NCBI GenBank assembly: GCA_035299065.1
Contig: DATGXI010000077.1
Coordinates: 9,756 to 73,755, forward strand
Origin: DASPJQ01 sp035299065
GTDB taxonomy: Bacteria > Bacteroidota > Bacteroidia > Flavobacteriales_D > UBA2798
DNA length: 64,000 bases
Reading direction: 5' to 3'
Part shown: positions 8,384-16,810 of the stretch, one piece after another
How the letters are laid out: each line of letters starts with the position of its first letter
How positions within the stretch are numbered: position 1 is the stretch's first letter
Notes under the pieces: model-generated
Told to the model about the DNA's origin: nothing
Databases searched by the model: none
The model's input: only the letters and a program-made list of their open reading frames with translations
Made by a program: the position numbers and the translations under genes

Positions 8384-10837
8384 ATGGCCGGTTCCCGCAA
8401 CATTTTTTTAAACCCATTTATTGCGCAAAAACCGCTTTTATTCCTGGTTGATTCAATTCAATTGTTCCTTTTCTTTTATATTTTAAACGCATACGGAATC
8501 GAGCAAAATAAAGGCCTTACCCAAATAGGATATTTTGTTGGTTCGGCATTTTTGGTAAGTCATTTGGTAAACAAGTCATACATACCCTGGGTTTTTGTGC
8601 TGACATCTATTGCGCTGGTTTTTTATGCTTTCAACTGGTTTGCCGGGGGGCTCTTTCTTGTCCTCTTTATTGGCGCTTTTGGAATTCTTACATTCAACTA
8701 CAATATTTACCTGAGGATAATTTTTTTCATTTTATTTCTTGGTGTGTTGGCTTTTTTACGATTAGGTTATATTTATATGCCACGTTTGTACATGATCACA
8801 CCATTTATTGGTGCCATTTTTATGTTCAGGGGCATTATGTATTTATATTATGTCAAGAACCATAAAATAAAGGGTGATTTTAAACACAGGTTAGCTTATT
8901 TTTTGATGTTTCCCAACCTGGTTTTTGTGCTTTATCCAATTATTGATTTCAAGGAATTCCTGAATTGCTACCTGGTAAAACCGTTTGATGATACCAGGCA
9001 AAAAGCCCTCAGGTATATGTTGCGCGCAATAGTTCACCTGTTGCTTTACCGGTTGCTATTCACGTTTTTCTATATTGATGCTGCACAGGTAAGTGATTTA
9101 CCATCTCTCATACATTTCATGGTAAGCGCATATTTATTGATCCTGCGTTTGAGCGGAATTTTACATTTATGCATGGCCTTTGTTTGCTTGTTCGGGTATG
9201 ATTTATCGCCAGTGTTTAATTATTTTTTTCTTGGCTCAAGTTTTACTGATTTATGGAGGAGAATAAATACCTACTGGCGAAATTTCATGCAAAAGGTTTT
9301 CTTTTACCCCCTTTGGTTCCGTATTCGCAAACCACTTGGCAATGCAGCATTGCCAGTTGCCACTGCCGTTATGTTTTTTTGCACCTGGTTTTTTCACAAT
9401 TACCAGTTTTTTTGGGCGCGCGGTGGTTTTCCTTTAGCAGCAAACGATGCCTTGTTTTGGTTTATATTAGGCACCTGCATAACCATTAATGTTGCTTACC
9501 TGGATTATAAAGCAAGAAAAAAAATTGGAGGCTCAATCACGATTGCCAGAAAATATGCAAGGCAATCTTTTTTTATAATTTTTTGTTTCTTTTTCATGTG
9601 TTTTTTATGGTCACTTTGGGGAAGCGCAAGCCTGGGTGAATGGAAAAATACCATGTCTTTTGCAACTGTTTTTACGGGGCAGGAAATGCTTACGGTTATT
9701 GCCGGTTTAATAGGTATTTACTTACTGGTTTTTGCAGGCCATTATGTATATCATCAACCAAAAGTCAAAGCTCTTTTCGCTATGGATTACGGCAGCACGC
9801 GTCTATTAACAATTCCTGCATTTGTTTTACTTGCATCTTTTCCATTGGTTCAACAAAATACAAGTTGGAATAATACCCTCACGAGTACGTTGTTGAATAA
9901 AGAGGTGCCGGGTGCAGAACAAGGTAAGAAAGAGCGTGGTTATTATAAGCAGTTGATTGACGGCAACAGCACTACAGGAGCCTGGGAAGTAACATTGCTG
10001 CAGCCCTTACCGCCTGGCGACATTCGTCTTGCAGCTGAAAGCACAGAAGACATTTATTTGCGCAAATTAATTCCAAATGTTTCCATTGACTGGAATGGGA
10101 AAAAATTCTCAACCAACAGTTTTGGTTTACGCGATAAAGAATATGTAAGAATAAAACCGGCAGGTATGCACCGCATTGTTTTGTTGGGTGGTTCATACGA
10201 AATGGGTTCAGGTGTTGCCGATAACGAAGTTTTTGAAGCAATTGCCGAGGAGCAATTGAAGAATACAGAAATTATGAATTTTGGTTGTGGAGGCTACCAC
10301 ATTATTCAACAAGCAAAACTCATGGAAGAAAAAGTGATGCAGTTTGAGCCCGATGAAGTCATACTTGTTTCACACTCGCGTGACAAGGAACGTTTTGTTG
10401 GTTTTATGGCCGAACTAATACGTTCTGCAGTTAGTGTTGAATATGAATTTCTCAAAAACATAAAGCAAAAATCAGGTGTAAAGCAATACATGGGCCAGCA
10501 GGAAATTGAAAAGCGCCTAATGCCATACGTAGATGAAATTTTTGCCTGGTGCTACAAGCGTATTGCTATCTGTGCAAGTAAAAACAAGGTCCAATTAACC
10601 TGGTTGTTTTTACCCGCAACCAACGATTTTAAATTTGGTAAAGAAAGGGATGATTTAAAGAACCTGGCCAGGCAACTAGGTTTCAGAATTCTTGATCTTT
10701 CTACAGTTTGGTCAGACGCGGGGATAACACAAAAAAACAGGAGTAAAATAGCGGTTAGTGTTGACGATCCGCACCCTAATGCCTTAGGACACAGTATAAT
10801 TGCCAGCGCCCTGGTTAAGGCAATCATGTCAAAATAA
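8384..10837 (+). CDS. MBOAT-like O-acyltransferase fused to an SGNH hydrolase-like domain
   Basis: An 817-residue membrane protein. Residues 1-480 hold about ten or more hydrophobic helices and two MBOAT-like features: DLWRRINTYWRNF (Trp291 onward, comparable to the W-R-R-W/H motif of AlgI/DltB) and the putative catalytic His338 in TWFFHNYQFFW. Residues about 590-817 form an SGNH domain: Ser604 in LLGGSYEMGSG, Gly in NFGCGGYH, and D794-x-x-H797 in DDPHPNALGH. MBOAT proteins move acyl groups across or onto the outer face of the membrane, and SGNH partners such as DltD act on the same acyl group. The carrier and adenylation genes follow 29 bases downstream. Confidence 0.78.
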   Translation: MAGSRNIFLNPFIAQKPLLFLVDSIQLFLFFYILNAYGIEQNKGLTQIGYFVGSAFLVSHLVNKSYIPWVFVLTSIALVFYAFNWFAGGLFLVLFIGAFGILTFNYNIYLRIIFFILFLGVLAFLRLGYIYMPRLYMITPFIGAIFMFRGIMYLYYVKNHKIKGDFKHRLAYFLMFPNLVFVLYPIIDFKEFLNCYLVKPFDDTRQKALRYMLRAIVHLLLYRLLFTFFYIDAAQVSDLPSLIHFMVSAYLLILRLSGILHLCMAFVCLFGYDLSPVFNYFFLGSSFTDLWRRINTYWRNFMQKVFFYPLWFRIRKPLGNAALPVATAVMFFCTWFFHNYQFFWARGGFPLAANDALFWFILGTCITINVAYLDYKARKKIGGSITIARKYARQSFFIIFCFFFMCFLWSLWGSASLGEWKNTMSFATVFTGQEMLTVIAGLIGIYLLVFAGHYVYHQPKVKALFAMDYGSTRLLTIPAFVLLASFPLVQQNTSWNNTLTSTLLNKEVPGAEQGKKERGYYKQLIDGNSTTGAWEVTLLQPLPPGDIRLAAESTEDIYLRKLIPNVSIDWNGKKFSTNSFGLRDKEYVRIKPAGMHRIVLLGGSYEMGSGVADNEVFEAIAEEQLKNTEIMNFGCGGYHIIQQAKLMEEKVMQFEPDEVILVSHSRDKERFVGFMAELIRSAVSVEYEFLKNIKQKSGVKQYMGQQEIEKRLMPYVDEIFAWCYKRIAICASKNKVQLTWLFLPATNDFKFGKERDDLKNLARQLGFRILDLSTVWSDAGITQKNRSKIAVSVDDPHPNALGHSIIASALVKAIMSK

Positions 10838-10866
10838 TCTTATCTTTATATAAAAATAACCTCAAA

Positions 10867-11118
10867 ATGACCAAACAAGAAATACTCGATTACGTGATGC
10901 AATACGTAAAAGACAATTTCAGTGAGCAGGTAAAAAATCCTGCTCCCGATACAAAATTGCTTACCTCAAAACTTCTGGACTCCATTAACACCCTTCACAT
11001 GGTTAGTCATATGGAAGAAAAATTCAAATTTGAGGCCGAAGCCCATGAAGTGAGTCCTGATAATTTGGACACACCCGATTTAATTGCAGGCTACATTCAC
11101 CGTAAACTCGTAGGTTAA
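10867..11118 (+). CDS. Peptidyl/acyl carrier protein (DltC/PltL-like)
   Basis: An 83-residue stand-alone carrier protein. The phosphopantetheine attachment site is Ser39 in KLLDSINTLHMV, a canonical D-S-I. It lies 10 bases before a single adenylation enzyme and two genes before an acyl-CoA-dehydrogenase-like protein, the order expected when an amino acid is loaded onto a free-standing carrier and then oxidised. It is distinct from the carrier at 1855, whose site reads S-S-M. Pyrrolyl carriers (PltL, CloN5) and D-alanyl carriers (DltC) are the closest functional models. Confidence 0.85.
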   Translation: MTKQEILDYVMQYVKDNFSEQVKNPAPDTKLLTSKLLDSINTLHMVSHMEEKFKFEAEAHEVSPDNLDTPDLIAGYIHRKLVG

Positions 11119-11128
11119 AAATTTCTTC

Positions 11129-12523
11129 ATGGCATTTGCCAATGAAATGTTGATGTATGACGATAACTTTCCCGAAATATGGGGAAACGTTACCGATTGG
11201 ATTGAAAAGTTCAACAACCTGCTGTCACCATTTGCTAACCGTCCCAATACGCGTGTTGTTATTTTATGCCAAAAGCATACCTATTCCATAAGTATGATGT
11301 ATGCTGCGCGTGATTTGAACATTCCATACATTCCCATTGATATAAATTCCCCAGTCAATCGTATTTCAGCCATTATTGAACAAATTGATCCGTTCATTGT
11401 ATTGTACCAGAAAAGCGAAATTGATGTGGCGCAATTGCCGCTTGATAACATTAACGTGATATGGGAAAACAATGTGGTTTCATTTGCAACTGTGCAGCCA
11501 CAAAGTAATTTAGCGCATCACCCCGATTTATCATTTGTGCTGTTTACTTCGGGTAGTACTGGAATTCCAAAAGGCGTTATGACATCGCGTAACAATGCAA
11601 ATTGTTTTGTTGACTGGATGATAAGTGAGTTTGGCATTACAAAACAATCACGTATTTTATCCATAGCACCATTGCACTTTGACCTTTCGGTATTTGATGT
11701 GTTTGCTGCTGAAAAATTAAAAGCCGGACTTTTTGTGCCATTGGTTAGCATGATTGTAAATCCCATGTACCTGGCCGATTTCATATTTAATTTCAAGATT
11801 GACACCCTGTACGCTACTCCTACATGGTACAATTTGTTGTTGCAATATGGCAAGTTAAGGCGGCATGATTTTTCGTTGGTAAAAACCGTATTAATTGCTG
11901 GTGAGGCATTAAAAACACAAACGGTAGAGGAATTACATAAGTACTTTCCAAACGCGCAATTTGCCAATTTGTATGGGCCTACTGAAACCAACGTGTGCAC
12001 ATTTTATAAAATTGATTTTCAAAAACCCATTAAAGAAAAAAATGGGGTTGTGTGCATAGGAAAACCCTGTCCGTATGCTGCATTGAACACTGATGCCGAT
12101 AATATCTTGCAGGTATCCGGCAAATCGGTTATGCTGGGTTACTGGCCAGCTGTGCAAAACCTTGAATGGTATTCAACAGGCGATGTGGTTGAAATGGATG
12201 CTGATGGCGATTATTATTTCATGGAACGGGCTGACAGAATGATTAAACGAAATGGGTACAGGATTGAGCCTGCTGAAATTGAAACAGCCATACTGTATCA
12301 TCCGGAAGTTGGACATGTTGCTGTAACCGCCAAAGGTAAAGAAGATAAAATGGAAATTACAGCACATTACACCTTAAAAGGAACACTGCAGGGCGAAGAC
12401 CTGGCCCGGTTTTGTTTATTACATTTACCATCATACATGGTTCCCGATAAATTCAGGCAACATGAAAAATTGCCGCTTACATCATCAGGAAAAACAGATT
12501 ACAACGCCCTAATGAATTCATAA
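11129..12523 (+). CDS. Stand-alone adenylation enzyme, predicted L-proline--carrier protein ligase
   Basis: A 464-residue ANL-superfamily enzyme that activates an acid as its AMP ester and loads the carrier. Core motifs run in order: LFTSGSTGIPKGV (139-150), FDLSVFDVF (184-192), NLYGPTETNV (280-289), STGD, RADRMIKRNGYRIEPAEIE, and the catalytic Lys455 in SSGKTDYNAL. Aligned by eye to GrsA, the pocket residues are D185, L186, F189, Y228, L255, A257, L281 and V289: DLFYLALV. I recall this, or DLLYLALV, as the code of proline enzymes of pyrrole pathways (PltF, RedM, CloN4). A D-alanine or other ligase is the alternative. The next gene starts one base after its stop. Confidence 0.85.
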   Translation: MAFANEMLMYDDNFPEIWGNVTDWIEKFNNLLSPFANRPNTRVVILCQKHTYSISMMYAARDLNIPYIPIDINSPVNRISAIIEQIDPFIVLYQKSEIDVAQLPLDNINVIWENNVVSFATVQPQSNLAHHPDLSFVLFTSGSTGIPKGVMTSRNNANCFVDWMISEFGITKQSRILSIAPLHFDLSVFDVFAAEKLKAGLFVPLVSMIVNPMYLADFIFNFKIDTLYATPTWYNLLLQYGKLRRHDFSLVKTVLIAGEALKTQTVEELHKYFPNAQFANLYGPTETNVCTFYKIDFQKPIKEKNGVVCIGKPCPYAALNTDADNILQVSGKSVMLGYWPAVQNLEWYSTGDVVEMDADGDYYFMERADRMIKRNGYRIEPAEIETAILYHPEVGHVAVTAKGKEDKMEITAHYTLKGTLQGEDLARFCLLHLPSYMVPDKFRQHEKLPLTSSGKTDYNALMNS

Positions 12524-12524
12524 C

Positions 12525-13658
12525 ATGAGTGATTTTATTGACGCATATAAACAATTTTTTGAATCGGTAACACCGGCAATAAATACTACGTATTCCGAAC
12601 GTGAACAGGCTGATAAATTTTCGCGCGAACATTGGGATATACTTAGTAAAATAGGATTGCAGGCTGGTACGTTAAATGAAAATTCAGGCGGTAAAAATCT
12701 TGACTTTAAACAGTATGGAAGTGTTTTAAGACAACTTGGTTTTTATTGCCATGACAATGGGCTGAATTTTTCAGTAATGGCACATGCCTTGGCCTGTACT
12801 ATGCCCATTGAAAAATTCGGAACATCGCCCGAAATCAAAAACCTGGTCAAAAATTTTGCTGCAGGTAAATTAATTCTGTGCAATGGTATGACCGAGTCGC
12901 AAGGCGGGTCTGATGCCAACAACATGGTAACCACAGCCGAAAGAACAGCAAATGGGTATAAAATCAATGGCCATAAATCATTTTGCACCAATGGGCCCGT
13001 TGCCGATTATTGTTTAACCTATGCTGTAACCGATAAAGAAAAGGGCTTTTTTGGAGGCATTACCGCATTTTTAATTGACCTGAAAGCAAATGGCGTAAAA
13101 AAAGAACAGGCATTTGCAAAAATGGGCTTGCGAACAGCTACGGCATGCCGCATAAACTTTGACAATGTTTTGGTGCCCGATGCTTACGTATTGGGTCAGC
13201 CCGGAGCCGGTGGGCTTATGTTCCAGGAAAGTATGGTGTATGAAAAATCGTTTATGGCTGCCTGTCACACCGGTACATTGCACCGTTGGTTAAATGAAAT
13301 GGTTGATTTTTGCAAAAAACGGAGGTTTAACCAGCAACCATTAATAAAACAACAGTCTATTAGCCATATGCTTGCCGAAGTAAAGATTGATCTGGAAACG
13401 GCACAGGCATTGGTTGACCGCGCAATTGCCCAGTTAAACGGAAAAAACATATCCCGTAAAATTGAAGCAGCTGCAGTGGTTAAGTATTTTGTAAGCAATA
13501 CCATGACAAAAAATGCGCACGCGTATTTAAAGTTAATGGCAGGTGAAGGGTATAAAGCAGGTTCGGCCTGTGAAATTCAACTGCGCGACTTTATGGCAAG
13601 CACATCCTACTCGGGTACCAACGAAATACAAAAAAACATAATTGCATCGGTATTTTAA
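12525..13658 (+). CDS. Acyl-CoA-dehydrogenase-like flavoprotein, predicted prolyl-carrier dehydrogenase
   Basis: A 377-residue acyl-CoA dehydrogenase family member. FAD-binding text is GMTESQGGSDANNM, and the C-terminal SYSGTNEIQKNI carries Ser where medium-chain enzymes have the catalytic Glu. The catalytic base is therefore probably Glu240 in MVYEKSFMAA, the position used by isovaleryl-CoA dehydrogenase and by prolyl-carrier oxidases (PltE, CloN3, RedW). Next to an adenylation enzyme with a proline-type pocket, the expected reaction is oxidation of prolyl-S-carrier to pyrrole-2-carboxyl-S-carrier. Only one base separates it from the ligase gene. Confidence 0.82.
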   Translation: MSDFIDAYKQFFESVTPAINTTYSEREQADKFSREHWDILSKIGLQAGTLNENSGGKNLDFKQYGSVLRQLGFYCHDNGLNFSVMAHALACTMPIEKFGTSPEIKNLVKNFAAGKLILCNGMTESQGGSDANNMVTTAERTANGYKINGHKSFCTNGPVADYCLTYAVTDKEKGFFGGITAFLIDLKANGVKKEQAFAKMGLRTATACRINFDNVLVPDAYVLGQPGAGGLMFQESMVYEKSFMAACHTGTLHRWLNEMVDFCKKRRFNQQPLIKQQSISHMLAEVKIDLETAQALVDRAIAQLNGKNISRKIEAAAVVKYFVSNTMTKNAHAYLKLMAGEGYKAGSACEIQLRDFMASTSYSGTNEIQKNIIASVF

Positions 13659-13785
13659 AACTGATTGGTTAAATTTACAGATGCATTTTTAACGAAGGAA
13701 CAGAAATAATTTGGTGCAACATTGGTACTTTGGTGCCTTGGTTGCAAAAAACATAGTTTAAAACATCTTATCGTCAGTACTCCGC

Positions 13786-15201
13786 ATGGAAGAAAAATTA
13801 TACGATGTAGCAATTATAGGCGGGGGCCCGGGTGGCTCATCCTTTGCTACATACGCCCGCCAAAAAGGATTGAATGTAATCCTTTTCGAAAAAGAAAAAT
13901 TCCCACGTGATCATGTGGGCGAATCACTAATACCGTACACGTATTATAAAATGAAAGAACTGGGTGTGCTTGATGAAGTGCGCAAATTTGCCACCTATAA
14001 GCCCGGTGTAAATTTTGTTGACATTGATGGTACACGCGAGTCAACCTGGTGTTTTGGAAAAGTATTAAAAGACGATTCGCATTTAACATTTCATACCGTA
14101 CGTTCTATTTTTGATGATTGCCTGTTAAAAAACAGCATTAAACACGGTGCCGAAGTGTATGAAGAACATACCGCCAAAGAAGTGATTCTTGACGATCCAT
14201 CGGGAAATGTTATTCTTCGTGTGCAGGACAAAACCGGAACAAATAAAATTGTAAAAGCAAAATTTTTTATTGACGCCAGCGGACAAGGTTCGTTTCTGGC
14301 CAAAAAATTTGGTACAAAAACCGGTTATAAAGGGTTGGACCGTGTAGCATTTTTTAATCACTGGCTGGATAATACATACGATAGTTCGTTGAAACAGGGA
14401 CTCATTAAAATTGTATACCTGGGTGGTGTAAAAAAAGGGTGGATATGGGTAATTCCAGTAGGGAAAAACCATTTAAGTGTTGGTGTTACCCTTAGCAATG
14501 ATTACGTAAAAGATCAAAAAGCAAAAATACAGGCTGAAGGTTTTAAAGATTGGTGGAAAGAATTGTATTTACGCGAACTTTCCTATGCAACAGGATTAAC
14601 ACCCATTATAAAAGATGCACGCATGGAGCACGATACCATTGTGCTTGGTGATTATTCATTTTACAGCGAAAAAAAATACGGTAAAAACTGGGCCATGGTG
14701 GGCGATGCGGGGGCATTTCTGGACCCGATTTTCTCAAGTGGAATTTACGTGGCCATGGAAACTGCCTGTAAGGTTGCTGAATGTGTTGACATTACCCTTA
14801 AGCAAGGTGAAGGGGCCGGTATGGCCCAATTCGAAAAAGAATTTGAAGTGATCAATGCAGGTTATGCGCTTATAGAAAAATTTGTACGCCTGTTTTATGA
14901 TCCTGACAAGTTGAACTTTGCTCACGTTGATCCGCAAAGTAAAATTTCATATGATAAATTTACGTATGCCTATAATATTTTCCATTACCTGCTTGCGGGC
15001 GACTTTTTCTTAAACAGTAAAAAGTACAGCGACTTTTTGGATACCATTTACGATGAACGCACCTATAAACGGTTTATGGACTTTATTCAAACCAAATGGG
15101 ACGAAACCAATTTAAAACAGAATTGTTTGTATGAATTTATGGAAATGTATGGTCACCTGGAAGGCGACCAGGTAGTGGAGGTGAAGGCTAAGTTCCAGTA
15201 G
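13786..15201 (+). CDS. Flavin-dependent halogenase-like protein (first copy)
   Basis: A 471-residue protein of the tryptophan-halogenase/GG-reductase flavoprotein group. It has the FAD motif GGGPGGS (12-18), EKFPRDHVGESLIP, a candidate catalytic Lys72 in YKPGVNF, the halogenase signature GWIWVIP (218-224), and GDAGAFLDPIFSSGIYVAME, which resembles the DP-x-FSSG element of PltA-type carrier-bound pyrrole halogenases. The expected reaction is FADH2- and O2-dependent halogenation of a carrier-bound aromatic ring. No flavin reductase is nearby. The 127-base gap before it contains TACTTTG at 13729-13735, a shortened promoter-like element. A non-halogenating reductase or monooxygenase cannot be excluded. 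Confidence 0.75.
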   Translation: MEEKLYDVAIIGGGPGGSSFATYARQKGLNVILFEKEKFPRDHVGESLIPYTYYKMKELGVLDEVRKFATYKPGVNFVDIDGTRESTWCFGKVLKDDSHLTFHTVRSIFDDCLLKNSIKHGAEVYEEHTAKEVILDDPSGNVILRVQDKTGTNKIVKAKFFIDASGQGSFLAKKFGTKTGYKGLDRVAFFNHWLDNTYDSSLKQGLIKIVYLGGVKKGWIWVIPVGKNHLSVGVTLSNDYVKDQKAKIQAEGFKDWWKELYLRELSYATGLTPIIKDARMEHDTIVLGDYSFYSEKKYGKNWAMVGDAGAFLDPIFSSGIYVAMETACKVAECVDITLKQGEGAGMAQFEKEFEVINAGYALIEKFVRLFYDPDKLNFAHVDPQSKISYDKFTYAYNIFHYLLAGDFFLNSKKYSDFLDTIYDERTYKRFMDFIQTKWDETNLKQNCLYEFMEMYGHLEGDQVVEVKAKFQ

Positions 15202-15286
15202 ATGACAAAGGTCATGGTTTTTTTATTGCTAATTGTACATTGATAATTGATAATTTTCATTACTTTGACTCCATAATTCACTTCTC

Positions 15287-16690
15287 ATGCTCTACGATGT
15301 AATCATCATAGGTGGTGGTCCCACCGGTTCAACTGCGGCAACATACCTTGCACGTTACGGTTATAAAGTACTCGTGCTGGAGCGCGAAAAATTTCCGCGT
15401 CCACACGTTGGTGAATCATTGCTCCCTTTCTGTTACGAGATTTTTAAAGAGTTGGGTGTATGGGATGAGATGAAAAAACGCTTTGTGCGTAAACCTGCTG
15501 CACGTTTCAGTAACCACGATGGAAGCGCCACATCAACCTGGTGTTTTAAAAACGTATTGCACGATGAGAGTTATTTATCGTTTCACGTAATACGCGCTTA
15601 TTTTGATGATATGCTTTTGAAAAACTCCCGCAAAAATGGGGCAGAAGCACTGGAACAAATGAACGTGGAAAAAGTGAATTTAGATGCGCCTGATGGAAAT
15701 GTTAGCGTTGAAGCAAAAGATCACGAAGGAAAAACGCATGTGTTTAACGGAAAATATTTATTGGATGCAAGCGGGCAGGACACATTTCTGGGAAAACGTT
15801 TGGGCGGAAAAACAGCTTACCAGGACCTGGACAGGATAGCCTTTTTAGCACACTGGGGCGGGGTTGACTACACGCACGGCATTGACCTTGGATATTTGAA
15901 TATTGCGTACCTGGAGCAGCATAAAAGCGGCTGGTTTGGATTGCAGCCGGTAGGGAAGGACCGTGTGAGCGTTGGCCTGGTTATTGACCGTAAATATTTA
16001 AAGGCTGAAAAAGAAAAATTCAAAAAGCAGGGCATTGACGATTGGCAAAAAGCACTGTACCTGCAGGAAATTACCAATACCAAAATCACCCATGATTTGA
16101 TCATAAAGCCGGGGGCAAAAATTGTGCAGGAAATGATTATTGTTTCTGACTTCAGTTATTTTGCCGAAAAGCAGTACGGAAAAAACTGGGCCATGATTGG
16201 CGATGCCGGTAAATTCCTGGATCCTATTTTTGCATCAGGTGTTTATTTAGGCATGTTCAGCGCCCGCATGTATGCAAAAGCACTGCATACACGTTTTACC
16301 GAAGGCATTGAGAAATCAGAAGCCGAAATTGCAGCCGCCATGAAACACATTTCAGGCGCATATGAACTGGTAGAAAAATTCATCAATATTTTTTACGATC
16401 CGCAAGGCTTTAATTTGGCCGAAATGTCGTCAACGTCAGAATCCAATTACAAAAACTACGAAACCGCCTTTTCACTCACGCATTATTTATTGGCTGGCGA
16501 CTTTTTTAACCGTTACGAAACCTACAGCGGATTTTTGGATATGCTGAAAAACCCCAAGCAATTTGCCCGCTGGAAAAACCTGGTGGTGCACAAGCCGCTT
16601 AAGGATGTTAACCCGTGTGACAACACCTGGGAAGAGGTTTTTGGCGACATTGATGAGGAGTTTTGTAGAAGCGTGGGGCAGGTGGATTGA
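15287..16690 (+). CDS. Flavin-dependent halogenase-like protein (second copy, altered signature)
   Basis: A 467-residue paralogue of the preceding gene. It shares GGGPTGST, EKFPRPHVGESLLP, the NWAMIGDAGKFLDPIFASG element and a candidate Lys69 in RKPAARF. Its GWxWxIP motif, however, reads GWFGLQP at 215-221, losing the second Trp and the Ile. That may mean altered substrate geometry, regioselectivity for a second halogenation, or loss of halogenase activity. An 85-base gap with TACTTTG at 15261-15267 lies upstream. The similarity is high enough to suggest local duplication. It ends the biosynthetic run. Confidence 0.7.
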   Translation: MLYDVIIIGGGPTGSTAATYLARYGYKVLVLEREKFPRPHVGESLLPFCYEIFKELGVWDEMKKRFVRKPAARFSNHDGSATSTWCFKNVLHDESYLSFHVIRAYFDDMLLKNSRKNGAEALEQMNVEKVNLDAPDGNVSVEAKDHEGKTHVFNGKYLLDASGQDTFLGKRLGGKTAYQDLDRIAFLAHWGGVDYTHGIDLGYLNIAYLEQHKSGWFGLQPVGKDRVSVGLVIDRKYLKAEKEKFKKQGIDDWQKALYLQEITNTKITHDLIIKPGAKIVQEMIIVSDFSYFAEKQYGKNWAMIGDAGKFLDPIFASGVYLGMFSARMYAKALHTRFTEGIEKSEAEIAAAMKHISGAYELVEKFINIFYDPQGFNLAEMSSTSESNYKNYETAFSLTHYLLAGDFFNRYETYSGFLDMLKNPKQFARWKNLVVHKPLKDVNPCDNTWEEVFGDIDEEFCRSVGQVD

Positions 16691-16747
16691 CCTGCTTCAC
16701 ATTTTAATTATTTGATTATAAATAAAATAACCAATTAACAAAGTTTT

Positions 16748-16810
16748 TATTGTTAAAATTATTGACAATAAAATTTTTGTCATTACTTTTGACAATAAAA
16801 TTATTGTCAT
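16748..16810 (+). promoter_or_regulatory. Promoter embedded in inverted repeats, operator candidate of the ATPase pair
   Basis: TACTTTTG at 16784-16791 fits TAnnTTTG, and TTG at 16762-16764 sits 19 bases upstream, a textbook Bacteroidetes spacing. Two near-identical 22-base elements (16762-16783 and 16789-16810) overlap these boxes. The second is an inverted repeat GACAATAA-AA-TTATTGTC that runs into the ATG at 16809. A third degenerate copy begins near 16748. Binding of a repressor here would block both transcription and the start codon, so autoregulation by a linked protein is plausible. Confidence 0.6.

Noticed and set aside
11129..12523. Simple dlt operon for D-alanylation of teichoic acids
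   Set aside because: The organism is Gram-negative, the pocket code is proline-like, and a dehydrogenase and halogenases follow; only the transfer logic is shared.
12525..13658. Ordinary fatty acyl-CoA dehydrogenase
   Set aside because: The YSGT motif lacks the medium-chain catalytic Glu, and the gene is one base from a carrier-loading enzyme, fitting carrier-bound prolyl oxidation better.
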